Assembly (NCBI GenBank): GCA_963402885.1
Contig: OY727094.1
Coordinates: 33,358,501-33,422,500, forward strand
DNA from: Antedon bifida
Lineage: Eukaryota > Echinodermata > Crinoidea > Comatulida > Antedonidae
Direction of reading: 5' to 3'
Length of the DNA stretch: 64,000 nt
This document shows positions 24,540-36,624 of this stretch, one piece after another. The position numbers and the translations under genes are program-made. Below the pieces are notes generated by a model that was given only the letters and a program-made list of their open reading frames with translations, did no database searches and was not told the DNA's origin. Position 1 is the stretch's first letter; each line of letters begins with the position of its first letter.

Positions 24540-27500
24540 CTAATTGCGTGCACTGTTAACAAGCATGAGCACATATAGGAACAAATTGATGATGTCAAGG
24601 TAAAGGTTGAGGGCAGCAAATATGTACTCTTCCGGAGACAGCGAGTACTTGTGACTACCTCCCATCATAAGCTGCGTGTCTATCACAATGTACTGAAAAT
24701 AAAATTTGGAAAAGGTCAATGAATATAACAAAAACCTCAATTAATGTTTAATTATTAATAATAATTGTTTTTCATCTGCAGTTCTAACACATGACTACAG
24801 TAAAACCTTTTGGACACCTCTATTAGGATATGTTACGGGGGAAACAAACATATATGGTTTAACGGAAGACATTTTGTTGGGTCTCAACAAAAAATATCCC
24901 CTTAATACAAACACTTAACATATATATATATAAAAAAAAAGAAAACTTTTCACTTTTCAAAAAAGTATGTCAGCTATACTTACAATACCAAAAACCAAAG
25001 CGCCAAGACTTGCATAGAGAATATCCAAAACCTATAAATAAAGAAATTGTATTACATTTTTGTATAGGGAGCATAATAGAGATGAAACCTGAGAAGTCTA
25101 GCAGGTATGTGACCAAAAGTTAAGGGTGGGTGTAAAAAATCCTAAATTCAGCCAGTCTGCTTAGGAATGGAGAAAACACTATTTACATTCCTGCTGAAAA
25201 TAAAATTGGAAGAAAAGTAATAATGCCAATATGCAATATTAGTACACAATTATTTAATACATACCTTACTCTGAAATATAATCGCAAAAATTCCAAAAAT
25301 GATCAGGCAAATGAGGGCAACAAACATGATTCCATTGCATACTGTAAAATCAACCTAAAAAACACAACACTTTTAATTTAAATTTCAGTAATACCAATTC
25401 TTTATAGTGTAATGGAGTAAAATATAAATAAAATTCCAGTTGAAATTTTGTTGTTTCTGTTAATCATCCAAAAAATATGAACACCATTAAAAATGCATCT
25501 TACCTTCGTCTGGAACGCAAACAGTGTGAGGGCCAAAACGAGTGCCTGTGAACAAAAAATTGAATATTAAAAACTATGGCAGAAATACAGCTGTAGGACG
25601 AAAATTTGAACTCAAAAGTTAAAAAAACTAATTATCTGAAATATCATTACTGACTTGTATGGTTCTGTATGAAGTTTGACACAGTGAAGCATCACTATTA
25701 ATCTTTTAACCCTCTTTTATGACACTATCGCAGGAAATCAGTTTAATTCTTACAACAGCATTTTCATATACACTTTCAGAGGTGATAACTTGATCAATGT
25801 ACACTCCCTGAAACCACACACTGCGGCTGCCTTATAATATTTGGTCCTCTGTCAAGCATCGTTAACAATTCACAATAAAGAAATGACTTCTTGCAACTTA
25901 CAGCTGTAATGCCGACAGCTATCAACACAGTGGTCGTGTCAAACGTTGCACACGCCATTCCAAGAAGGACGCCCTCACACACCGTCTGATGGGAAAAGAC
26001 AATCGAATAACATTTAAAATAACACAGGTCTACTACAGTTAATTGTAGTCTGGTGTTTTTAATTTTACTGGTGTTTTAATGTGCACTCAAGCATGACACA
26101 GGCGAACTTTTGGTTCGCTCCTCACTGTGGGTCTTATCTGGCAAGCTATAAACAATACTGAACCATTTATTTAAAAGAAACACTCTATAAAAATAGTACA
26201 AATAAATTAATACATAAAAAGAAATAACAGGTGGGTTAAAAATACACCAAAATTGACAGGCAATAATGTTTTATGTTTAAATGAAAATGTAATTGTAGAA
26301 TCATCCTTATGTTTGACTGAAATTAAATAATTTGCCGAAATTCGGATTAGGCCTTCTATTTACCAGGCAGCCAATAGTGCAGCACCTTAGGCCGTCTATT
26401 TACCAGGCAGCAGTGCAGCACCTTAGGCCACCTATTTACCAGGCAGCAGTGCAGCACCTATCAAGCACACCTTAAATTAATCTCCTACTCTTTTCGAATA
26501 ATGTACCAAATTCATGCACATTTTATGAGAACACAGGAAAAAATACAGACAGACAGATATGTACAATTTGACACACTATACTTACAAATATCCCCAATAA
26601 AATTATGTTAATAGGAGAGGTTCTTCTGGTATCAGGACAACATGACAGTACAATGATAATTACAAATGTAATGGCGCTGTAAAGTTAAAATAAGCAAATT
26701 ATTCTATTAGCAAATCTAGTCTAACACCAAGTTCATTTAAAGCCCCCTTCCCTACGTTTTTTAGATCTAATTTAAGATCACAAACTATATTTAATGTAAA
26801 AATAATACTATATGGTCCTATTGCGATAACTTTTTTCGTCTTTAAACGGTTAAAAATGTGAAAAATAAGTCGATTCTAATAATTATAGCGGCCCGCTATA
26901 AATCCCAAAATGCATTGCGCGCGGATTGATATTTTTGTTTTTCACCTGTAATTCGCCCACTTTTCGATCGATCGTGAGGCCAAAACAAATGGAAGACTCC
27001 TAACTTTTCAGCGAAAATACCGGGTTTTCCCCAATTTGTATCAACGGAGTCTGGCAAAAATAGAAAGACAATTAATGCAGCAACTATACAACGTCAGGCT
27101 AGGTATATAGCTAGCGTACGATGTTCGTACGTTACCGATGTTTGCCAGCTAGTCCTACAAAACTAAGCCTAGCTAAGCTAGGCCTAAGACCGTCCACGAG
27201 AGGTCGATCGCCCCGAGCTACTTAGGTAGTGCATTGTTTCTCACTTTTTATCATAATTTACCATAAAACGTACATTTAAGACAAGGAATGACATGGTTTA
27301 ATGTTTTTAAAGTGATATATATGTATTATTTTCCAAAAAACGTCCAAATTTGCAGGGAAGGGGTCTTTAATGACTCAAAAACATCATATATAACAATCGA
27401 GAAATAATGTCTCAATATTTCAAGTTATACATTGTACATATAAAGAAATATACATAACATACATACAATAAACAAATGAACTGTACACCTAGCAATGGAG

Positions 27501-29126
27501 TATGTCTCTTCTCCTTAAGCTCTGTCTACACTATCAACATTTATGTGACAAAAAATGATGGCCATATATGGACAAGATGATGTCATATCACTACCATATT
27601 TGGTCATCATTACCATATTTGGGCACATCACACGTTTTTTGTCAAACTAGTTTTGATAGTGTAGGCAGAGCTTTAAATGCTTCAATGACGTGGAGTATGT
27701 ATTATGCTACTGTATTTTTAATTAAAAAATTAATTTAAAAATTAATTTTTAATAAACATAGTAAATATTTTGAGTTATATAAGAAATTTGTAAAAGCTAC
27801 CACAACTGCAAAAAAACAATTAAAAATCCAAAAATAATAAAATTGGGTAATTTAAATATAAATACTTACAAAGCTACCCAGAAAGGCCAAGTATTTTCAA
27901 AAGCATACTTTTTCACACTGTCACTGTAGAATGAAACAATATCAATTAAATTTTTAGTAAAGCATTTACCATATAATATTATTATTAATACATCATTCAT
28001 ATTTATTATTATAAACTTTATTGACTCACTTGAATGTAAAGATGCTCATAATACCAATAGTAAGCAGAAGTTGAGCACAAAGGATGCCATACACCTTACG
28101 GATAAATGCTGCAAAAAACAAAAAACAGTCACTGACACTGACAGTAATTGTATTTCTTTCATCGATCCCAGTATTTTTTATATTTTTTCACATCCCGTAA
28201 ACCTCCATGATTAAAGCATGAATTTATCCTATGCAGATCTGGTCGACTATTCCTTAATACACTATCCTACACTATCAAACTAGTTTGACAAAAAAGGTGT
28301 GATGTGCCCACATATGGTAGTGATATTCCCAAATATGGTAATGATATTCCCAAATGTGGTAGTGATATGACATCATCATGTCCACATACAGGTATGGACA
28401 CAACACATTTTGTAAAATGTTTAGTAAAATCTGACTACAGAATAATTGTAATTTCAGAGAAATTATGTGCAGATAGAGATACAGTATGGACATGATGATG
28501 TCATATATCACTACCATATTTGGGCATATCACTACCATATTTGGGCATCACACAAACCAGTTTGATAGTGTAGACAGAGCTTTATGTATGTTTTCCATTA
28601 TATTTGAGGTTCTATGCTACAACATTAAACCATAGTAATAATTTTCCAATTTCATTTCTTGTAAAAGAAAATTATTATCATTCCTAAATTTATTTTCACT
28701 TATCTTTTACTCAGAAACTATAAAAATTAAACAATATCAAAGATTAAACATAATATTTACTTTAATAGTTTATGTATTAATAATTCCATATGTTAAGGGT
28801 TGGAAACTGGAAGGTTAGGAGGTGGCAAGCAATTGTACTGTAAATGAAAACATATTTTCAAAGTAAAAGAGATGTTTCAAAGTATTTATTATTATATCAT
28901 TATCTGTTTTTGTTTAATTTTGATGGAAATATGTCAAACCTAAAACAGTCCAAAAAAAATTGTTTCAAAATGTCTAAACTAAATAGATTAATGTAAGTAA
29001 CATAAAAAATGTGTGGTTAAATTTATCCAAAATCTGGATTTCACTATAATACTTACACTTGCGGATATTCTGATCACTAAATTCAAACCCGCCCTCATCG
29101 GACAATAGACCATCTTCGAGGCCCAT
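24540..29126 (-). CDS. Lifeguard / TMBIM family (Bax inhibitor-1-like) membrane protein
   Basis: Nine exons: 29126-29057, 28108-28030, 27923-27870, 26676-26586, 25985-25902, 25545-25504, 25354-25265, 25031-24984, 24692-24540. All are GT/AG and in phase, giving 236 residues. Family members are seven-helix ER/Golgi or plasma-membrane proteins that restrain apoptosis and affect Ca2+ release. Signature blocks in order: SFIRKVYGILCAQLLLTIG, NTWPFWVAF, RRTSPINIILLGIF, VLIAVGITA, FAFQTKVDFT, LDILYASLGALVFG, YIVIDTQLMMGG, and SLSPEEYIFAALNLYLDIIN. The N-terminus is short, without the Pro-rich tail of GRINA/FAIM2; the core resembles LFG1-3 more than TMBIM4. The TAG stop falls inside the first unit of a satellite array, so the tail VNSARN and the 3'UTR are satellite-defined. 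Exon 1 opens at an acceptor near 29152; a likely 5' non-coding exon ends at 30135 (CAG|GTAGGT). Confidence 0.92.
26345..26462. repeat. Three tandem units of a CTATTTACCAGGCAGC module
   Basis: CTATTTACCAGGCAGCAGTG plus CAGCACCTTAGGCC is repeated three times. It follows GAAATTCGGATTAGGCC, the inverse of the end of the repeat at 15560. Intron 4 of the Lifeguard gene. Confidence 0.7.
26741..27366. mobile_element. TTAA-flanked MITE, family D
   Basis: 626 bp between TTAA at 26737-26740 and 27367-27370; left end AGCCCCCTTCCCTACGTTTT, right end AGGGAAGGGGTCT, with matching inner blocks CGTTTTTT and AAAAAACGT. No ORF. Intron 3 of the Lifeguard gene. Confidence 0.72.
27518..27672. mobile_element. MITE family B, copy B4
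   Basis: 155 bp between two TTA triplets; AGCTCTGTCTACACTATC to GATAGTGTAGGCAGAGCT. Intron 3 of the Lifeguard gene. Confidence 0.8.
28257..28581. mobile_element. MITE family B, long copy B5
   Basis: 325 bp between TTA triplets; doubled internal CAAATATGGTAGTGATAT modules around a unique centre. Intron 1 of the Lifeguard gene. Confidence 0.75.
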
Positions 29127-29406
29127 CTTTATTTTATTGTAAAATCAGATATCTGTGAGAATAGAATATACATATTTTATATTTGTTTCTGATTCAGAAC
29201 TATGCTACTATTATTTAGGCCACTATTTATTGAGGCATACTACCGTCTGTACACATTATTTGATTGCCTTTTTTCTTCGAAACAGCACTATCGGAAGTTA
29301 TTTAATTAATTAAATTATCTATTTCGGTATAAAAAATATAACATACAGAGCGGTAACTTAGATAATTTGGTTGCATTACAAAATAAGACAAGACAGGTAA
29401 CAATTA

Positions 29407-29746
29407 TGCACTTGTCAATTGTATGACCCACTATACGACCCCCGGGAGAGGTGTGTCATTGGTGCGTCATTTACAAATAATTACTGACGTAGGGGTGCGT
29501 CAAAAAACCTAGATGGTACGTCAAATCAATGACCAATGGTGTGTCAATGTCCGTCACTTTACCACCCAAAATATCATAAAAAACATGGTCACAGTGCGTC
29601 AAAATGGGTGCGTCATGGTCACCTAAAGGTAAGTCACATTATTGACGCATGGGTGCGTCATGGTATTCATAAGGTATGACGCACATCGGACAAATGACGC
29701 ACCTCTCCCGGGGGTCGTATAGTGGGTCATACAATTGACAAGTGCA
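29407..29746. mobile_element. MITE family E with 47-bp perfect terminal repeats
   Basis: 340 bp, starting TGCACTTGTCAATTGTATGA and ending in its exact complement; TTA flanks both sides. The interior carries many GTGCGTCA/TGACGCA blocks. It sits 280 bp upstream of the Lifeguard ATG, probably in a 5' intron. Confidence 0.85.
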
Positions 29747-30692
29747 TTACATACAAAAATCACGACAAAACAGAATTTTCTTATTTTGTACTTCACAAAA
29801 AAATTTTTTTTCTTTTCCCCTCCTAGATCAGCCACTGCTTAAATTGCAGTTGCATCCCTTTTCAAATACATAAATGCACATTTTAGTACTTATATTGTGC
29901 AAGTGAAGTGGTATGGACCATGGTATGCATTGATTATGCTGGTATCTACAATTAATTAGCAATATATTACATTAATTAATTAAGTTTAATTGGATACAGG
30001 TAATAGCGTTTGATAATCACATTATAGGCCTAGATAATAAGGGCGAAACAACTTGATAGTGCTAGTGCCAGTGGACCTAGGCCTAGGCATAGGCTTACCC
30101 TAGATAAATAGTAAACCTCTCTCCCCACACCTACCTGACCTCCTGTGTAGTGTAGTGTGTACGTACGCAGAGAGTGACAGTCTGGTAAATAAGCTAAAGA
30201 GGAAGACAACCTAGGCCTGGCACTGGCTCTAATTAAAGATAACCGAAACAGATTGAATAAATATATAATGATAAACTTAAAACTACGTAATAAAGCAAGC
30301 TAATAATTTGTGATTTCTGCACTTCTTACAAAAAAGCTAGCCCTGAGGGTGAGAGATAAGCTCGTGGTTTTTCCAAAATGATCGATGACACAATAATAAA
30401 ATACGAAAATTTAGACAGAGCGCCCTCAATCTAAAAATAGATTCTAATCTAATAAAAAGTGTACTAGGATTTTACACACATAATTGTACTCATCATTCGA
30501 TTGTCAAAATAGACGTTTGCCATAATAAAATACAGGCATATGATAAAAGTAAAAACTATGGATATAGATCGTTACAGGTCTAATCTGAGCCTGTGTGATA
30601 CTAAAAATGATTAAAAAATATTGGATGGTCATAAAAAAAAGCAGCAAAACCATATTTGGTTAACTACATGTATTGCGAGTAGTAACTAGTAC
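29747..30692. other. Shared upstream region of the divergent Lifeguard and SLC22 copy 1 genes
   Basis: No coding exon is seen. A donor-like CAG|GTAGGT on the minus strand at 30135 may end the Lifeguard 5' non-coding exon. Confidence 0.35.
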
Positions 30693-30842
30693 ACAAGACG
30701 TTTAACTTTGAATATTAAATATTATTAGCTCATTATATTTTATATCCTCATTTATAAACATCATGATGACACAGACGTAAGCCAATATATCATTCGATTC
30801 CAGGTATTCGGAGGGTAAACAATTTGAGGCGAAAGCAAGAAG

Positions 30843-30872
30843 TACCAAAACGTAGCAGCTGAAAAGTCTAAG
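30843..30872 (+). other. 5' non-coding exon (3' part) of SLC22 copy 1
   Basis: The block from TACCAAAAC to GTCTAAG|GTAGG is matched upstream of copy 2 at 37531-37568, also ending at a donor. Because coding exon 1 starts exactly at its ATG after an AG, an upstream untranslated exon is required, and this is the best candidate. Its 5' limit is not visible. A second shared block (AATATTAAATATTATT, near 30712 and 37393) lies about 160-175 bp further upstream and may mark promoter sequence. Confidence 0.5.
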
Positions 30873-31123
30873 GTAGGCCTAGTAGTAGTTACATTAGTAA
30901 TTTATTTTTTTAATTAGGGGAGAGAAAGGGTGGGTGGGGGTGGGGATAGAGAGAGCTTGTGTACGTTTATTCGCGCGCTATACAAAAAGACTTCTTCTTG
31001 CACGGTCCAATGAATTAAACCAACATTAAAAACAAACATTAATTCACTAAAATGTAGTTATGACTGCTGCAGTAACTGCAGTAGAAAAATTGACATAATC
31101 ACTAAAATACACGATATTCATAG

Positions 31124-34100
31124 ATGGATGTTGACGACATTTTAAGAAGTCTCAAACCATGGGGAAGATATCACTTGACGTTGCTGTTGGTGGTGTGTGT
31201 ATACGGGACTATGGTACCTGCACTTCACATCGTGGCTTTCATCTTCATCATGGACACACCCATACATTTCTGCAAACCATATGAAGGTTTTAGTAAATCA
31301 GAAGCTATTCCGATAAGTAAGGAACACAGTGATACTATAGTTGAGTACGAGAGCTGTTTGATATATGGATTAGACAATGGCACGTTAACGAATGAAACGA
31401 TAGACTGTCCGAATGGACATGAGTACATGTTGAACAACGGAGAATCAACAGTTGTTAATGAGGTTAGATTCTTTGTAACTAGCCTATTTCAACAAAAACA
31501 GATTTCTCTTTTTTTGTTGCCATTAAACCCGTCCAAATCTGCTTTGTCTTCAACTATAGAATTCGTTTTCCAGTCAGTTATGTCAGTCAGTTTATTAACA
31601 TATAGTAATATACCATGAACCCATCTGCTAAACTTAAAAATGTTTTGGTTATTAAACACATCACACACGTGCTAGGCCCACGATAGCTCTGGAAAATCTG
31701 AGTACCAAATGTATGACCAATCGAGCTTAGAGCATGGACCTATAAATCTAATTTATAGGCTCATGGTAATACTAATAGAAAGATGGTTCCGTTTACTCTT
31801 TATTCTTTGTATTCCTTATTTAAGTGTGCTACGCACGGATAGAAGATGCAACTACAAATATATGGGATAGGCTTAATACACTACATCTTGATGTAGGCCC
31901 TATGGCGTCTTAACAACAACCTTCATCTCTCTACTATTGTTCTACCAACGCGTTTCTGCGTAGCCAGCTGTAAATACTAAAAGTAAAATGTAAATTTAAA
32001 GGCAAAAGTTATTAATGGTAATGAATCATCAATTTTGTTTATAGCTTGATTTAGTATGTGACAAGAAATTATTGGCAAACACCGTTGTGTCGGTGTACTT
32101 CTGCGGTGTTCTCGTTGGATCAATAATATCGGGGATAGCATCGGATTATTTCGGAAGACGAAATGTTTTTCTAGCATCTTATTTGTTGCTTGCTCTATCT
32201 GGAATAGCATTGACTTTTACTACGTCTTTCTACTCATTTACTGTTGTGTGGTTCATTACAGCCATTGAAGAGCAGGTATGTTTGTTCTTTATTTTTTTTA
32301 AATTAATTTTTTTTTTGGACCATAATATTTAATGAGGGTGATCCATCCAGCAATTGCTGATCATTAGGAACCCTCAGAGGTTCACAAGCCAAACATATAC
32401 ACAAGATGCTCTACATAAACAAAGTCTTATTACATGTCTTTGGGAGTACGGTGGAGTTGTAATTTTGTCCTTAGAAAAAATCCTGACATGTGACGGGACT
32501 TCAACCCAGGACCCGTGGAGTGGTAGCCAAGCATCATAACCACCAAGCCACAACTCCACTCCATATTATAATAATATATTTCGAGAATGTGAGACTTCAA
32601 CAAACGATTTCCATCATTTAATTTGTTCATTAAATTTACAAAAAATGTGCCTACTCAAACGTTGAAGTTGAAAATAATTGATAAGCAAAACGTGGTCATG
32701 GTTGAGTTTTCACACTGTAGACGAAAAGTCGGCATTAATGTTTATTTCAGCATTTCCGATTCTGCAGGTTAGTAAATTGTAGGCCTACTGTATAGGAATA
32801 TACTTATACTCAAGCGTTAAAAGGTCAGTTTAGCGGTTAAAAAATATTAAGCCATTAATTTTTATATAGGTGGTGTCAAATGACGTTCAAAATTAAGTGA
32901 GTTTTTGAATGATGAATTATATTAAACTACTGTGGAGTAGTTTTGCGTCAGGGAGTTGAGTAATTGGTCAGATGAATTATGTTCTCAAATGAACGAAGTA
33001 CACATTACGTCAGAGTAGGGCAAAACATCTGACCAATGATGAATTAGCTTAACCCCACGTGTTAAGCTTGATTTCCAATATGAATACGCAAGGACGTAGA
33101 CCAAGCGAGTTGACCAATGACAACCTACAGTTCGAATAATCCATCGCTTGTGATTGGTCGAATCACTAATTGCATTACGACCGTGCGAACCTAGCATTAT
33201 TAGTTGGCAGCTAAAAAACATGACTCCACATGAATTCCAAAGCAGAACGTGTAGCCTGCACGTGTGTTACGTGTGACTTTCATTTCAAACCTTCACATTG
33301 AATGCTATAGGGCATTATTTTCTAGAAGCAGTGCATTATAGTATAATTAAAACTTATAGCGAAGTTTGCTACCATAATTTATAACGTTTGTATTATTTTT
33401 CAGTGTGTAAATGTTCCTTCATTCGTACTTTTAATGGAAATGTTTCCGCCTGAAAAACGAGCGCTTGCAGGGTCAATTTCTAACGTGTCATGGGGTGTAG
33501 CTATTGCCTTTCTGCCTCTGTATGCGTATATTCTGCGTGATTGGAGACACATGCAGATTGCCATTTCTGCACCCGGTCTAACATCAGTCATTCTTTGGTG
33601 GTATGTAAAGATACAAGTTCAAGTTTTTTAGGCATATTTGAAAGAAATAACAAAAAGTATACAAAAGTAAAAATGTTATGCAAATTAGAATATAAATCCA
33701 TGATTTACGGTATATTAACAAAATAATTATATCTAATCAGGTTTATTTACGAATCTCCAAGATGGATGATATCAAAAGGACGTCTGACCGATGCCAACAA
33801 CGTCTTTCGTAAAATTGCCAGATTCAACAAATTAAACGAAATCAACACACTTGATGATGTATTACCTAAAATTATGAATGGTGAAACCGATTTAGGCAAC
33901 AAGGAATCAGAGGATAATAAAAAGCATTCTAACATGTCTCCTCAGCAGACGAGAAATGACGTCACTGGCTCAGCAAGACTAGATGTGACAAAAGAGCGAA
34001 CATATACAATGATTGATTTATTTCGTAGACCAAGGATGTTGAGAAATACGCTTATTGCTTACTATATATTGTAAGTTTACGTATTTGCAAAATAAAATAA

Positions 34101-36624
34101 CTCTAACAATCTTTTATAAACTAAACATCTCTTCTTACCAAGATGATCTCCACCACCTCTTCTTGCCAAGATGATCTCCACCACCTCTTTTTGCCAAGAT
34201 CTCCACCATTTATTCTTGCCAAGATGATCTCCACCACCTCTTCTTGCCAACGTGATCTCCGCCACCTCTTATTGCCAAGATGATCTCCACCACCTCTTAT
34301 TGCCAAGATGATCTCCGCCACCTCTTTTTGCCAAGATGATCTCCATCACCCCTTTTTGCCAAGATCATCACCACCATATCTTCTTGCCAAGATGATCTCC
34401 AGCACCTCTTCTTGCCAAGATGATCTCCACCACCTCTTCTTACCAGGATGATCTCCACCATTTCTTCTTGTCAAGATGATCTCCACGATTTCTTCTTGTC
34501 AAGATGATCTCCACGATTTCTTCTTGCCAAGGTGGTCTCCACGATTTCTTCTTTTCAAGATGATCTCCACGATTTCTTCTTGTCAAGATGATCTCCACGA
34601 TTTCTTCTTGACAAGATGATCTCCACGATTTATTCTTGCCAAGATGATCTCCACGATTTCTTCTTGCCAGGATCATCTCCACTATTTCTTCTTGCCAAGA
34701 TCATCTCTACCATTTCTTCTTGCCAACATGATCTCCACCATTTCTTCTTGCCAAGATCATCTCCACCTTCTTCTTGATAAGATGATCTCCATCACCTCTT
34801 CTTGCCAAGATGATCTCCACCACCTCTTCTTGCCCAAGATCATCTCCACCTTCTTCTTGCCCAAGATCATCTCCACCTTCTTCTTGACAAGATGATCTCC
34901 ACCACCTCTCCTATTTTATAACTTTTACACCTTTTTTGTCATATAGTATGGTAATTAGCCTGGTATACTATGGTATGGCATTAAACAGTTCCAATCTATA
35001 TGGTGATAAGTATCTCAACATGTTCTTGGTCTGTTTGGTTGATTTACCAGGCGGAATTGCTACTGTGTATTTACAGCCGAGGTAAGCTCTTGTTTTCGTA
35101 CTTGTCATGGTTGACCACCGGGAACCGGTACGGTGCCACATAATATCTCTGATATTAGCAGATATGCCAAGAAAACAGCCAAAAATGCAACTCATATGAT
35201 AGTCTCTCCTATAGAATGGAAGGACTCTTTTGTTTGGCCCTTTACCAGAAAGAAATGTTAATTTGTATTAACATTAGCATCATCATTATTATTATTATGA
35301 TTACTTGCAGGTATAATAGACGTCTGTTACTCTTTGTCTTACTTACTGCAGTATCGTTTTTTTCATTTATTACCGGATTTACAACTTTAATGTTGAGTAA
35401 GTACAGTATTTTCATACAGTATTATCATGTTTGCATCCCTACTTATTATTCTTCACAAATATTGTTGGGTTTATTTTTTAGATAACAGTACCAACCTATT
35501 TCCAATTATACTAACGTCAGCATGCTTGGGTAAATTTGCAATTATGGCGGCATTTGGAATTGTGTGGCTTTATGGAAATGAAATATTTCCAACGGAACTC
35601 AGGTATTATAGTTTATTGTTTAAAATGAAGTATATTGACAAACTGCGAAAGTGTACCTTATTTCGTATTCACGCACTAAAAATTCTCGATATAGGACGCG
35701 AAATACGACCAAACGACGTGCTGATGATCTTCTCCAATATACTGTGATTCATTATAACAAGGCCAACAGCCATAAGTCACGTGCTCTCAGAAAAAAATGA
35801 ACTTTCAAAAAGTAATGTACTTTAAAACTTTTCTGTACATCAAAACAGTTAAAAAAGTACAGAAAAGCGATACAACGCATAGTGATACCGGACCGACAGA
35901 CAGACCGACAGACCGACCGACCGACTAAAAATGTGCCTTAAAATTTTGTATCTAAAATTAGGACTTTTAACTATAATAATGTACTGATTCCCGATATAGT
36001 TTGCTTGTAACTTATGTTACATTAGGTACCCTGCCTACCGTATTAGGTTTTACAGAATGTTTGTAATGATAAGATATACAACTCTTTTGCAGAAATACAT
36101 TGTTTGGAACGTGTTCATTTGCAGCAAGAGTAGGTTCCATCATAGCACCGTTTGCCATGACATTGGTACGAACACTTTGCTATTATAGGCCTACTGTACC
36201 ATTTAAATATGTTTCTGAACAGTACACATTTTCTTCTAATGAACTATTGCCATTAAAATGATGTCTCCAATCACGTAAAACTTTTCTGTGGCAGATAAAC
36301 ACATAAGTGTAAGGCATCACGTTATAAGCACAGCTCTGACAACACTCTTCAATAAACTTTGGAGCAAAACGAGTTGAAGAGATTCACCTAATGCCTCTTT
36401 CGAATAACTGATTACTATCTATACTTTTCTCATAGAACTCATTGTTCGATGGTGGAGTAGAGATTTTATTTGGAGTTTTGGCAGCTATTGCCGGCTTGGC
36501 AGTGTACCTACTTCCAGAAACACGCAACAGACCACTGCCTGCAACTATGGAAGAAGGAGAAATGCTGCATGCCGGGAAGACCAAAGCAACACGCGTGGAA
36601 ATTAATACCAAGTCTATGTTATAA
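31124..36624 (+). CDS. SLC22 family organic ion transporter, copy 1
   Basis: Nine exons: 31124-31462, 32045-32275, 33404-33600, 33741-34070, 34947-35081, 35311-35396, 35482-35602, 36093-36165, 36436-36624. Phases agree throughout; the product is 566 residues. SLC22 proteins are twelve-helix facilitators for organic cations, anions or zwitterions. Evidence in order: an N-terminal helix after MDVDDILRSLKPWGRY; a large glycosylated extracellular loop with paired cysteines and NGT/NET sequons; ELDLVCDKK (the family's WDLVC motif); SDYFGRRN between helices 2 and 3; PPEKRALAG; IYESPRWMISKGR; SLVYYGMALN; GNEIFPTELRN; and LLPETRNRPLP near the end. Substrate is not predictable from these. The ATG follows directly after an acceptor AG, so the 5'UTR must come from an upstream exon (ends near 30872). 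Exon 1 uses the less usual donor GTTAGA. Intron 4 is almost wholly a minisatellite. Confidence 0.92.
32340..32565 (-). mobile_element. tRNA-derived SINE
   Basis: On the minus strand, GTGGCTTGGTGG (A-box like) is followed about 35 nt later by GGGTTGAAGTCC (B-box). A tail runs to GGTTCCTAATGATCAGC. No complete cloverleaf is apparent. Intron 2 of SLC22 copy 1. Confidence 0.6.
33063..33195. mobile_element. MITE family A, copy A11
   Basis: AGCTTGATTTCCAATATG and the core ACAACCTACAGTTCGAATAATC; degraded right end. Intron 2 of SLC22 copy 1. Confidence 0.6.
34128..34912. repeat. 27-28-bp minisatellite filling intron 4 of SLC22 copy 1
   Basis: About 28 units built on TTGCCAAGATGATCTCCACC plus ACCTCTTC or ATTTCTTC. 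Open frames on both strands here come from the repeat. The homologous intron of copy 2 (376 bp) has none of it. Confidence 0.93.
35757..35929. repeat. Dispersed repeat G, copy 2
   Basis: AACAAGGCCAACAGCCATAAG and GTGATACCGGACCGACAGAC as in 22085-22199, with about 75 bp of different sequence between the blocks. Intron 7 of SLC22 copy 1. Confidence 0.6.

Noticed and set aside
28304-28538. Small frames on both strands in a Lifeguard intron
   Set aside because: They lie within MITE B5 and reflect its inverted repeat.
34077-34895. Several open frames on both strands (62-83 codons)
   Set aside because: They are translations of the 27-28-bp minisatellite inside an SLC22 intron.
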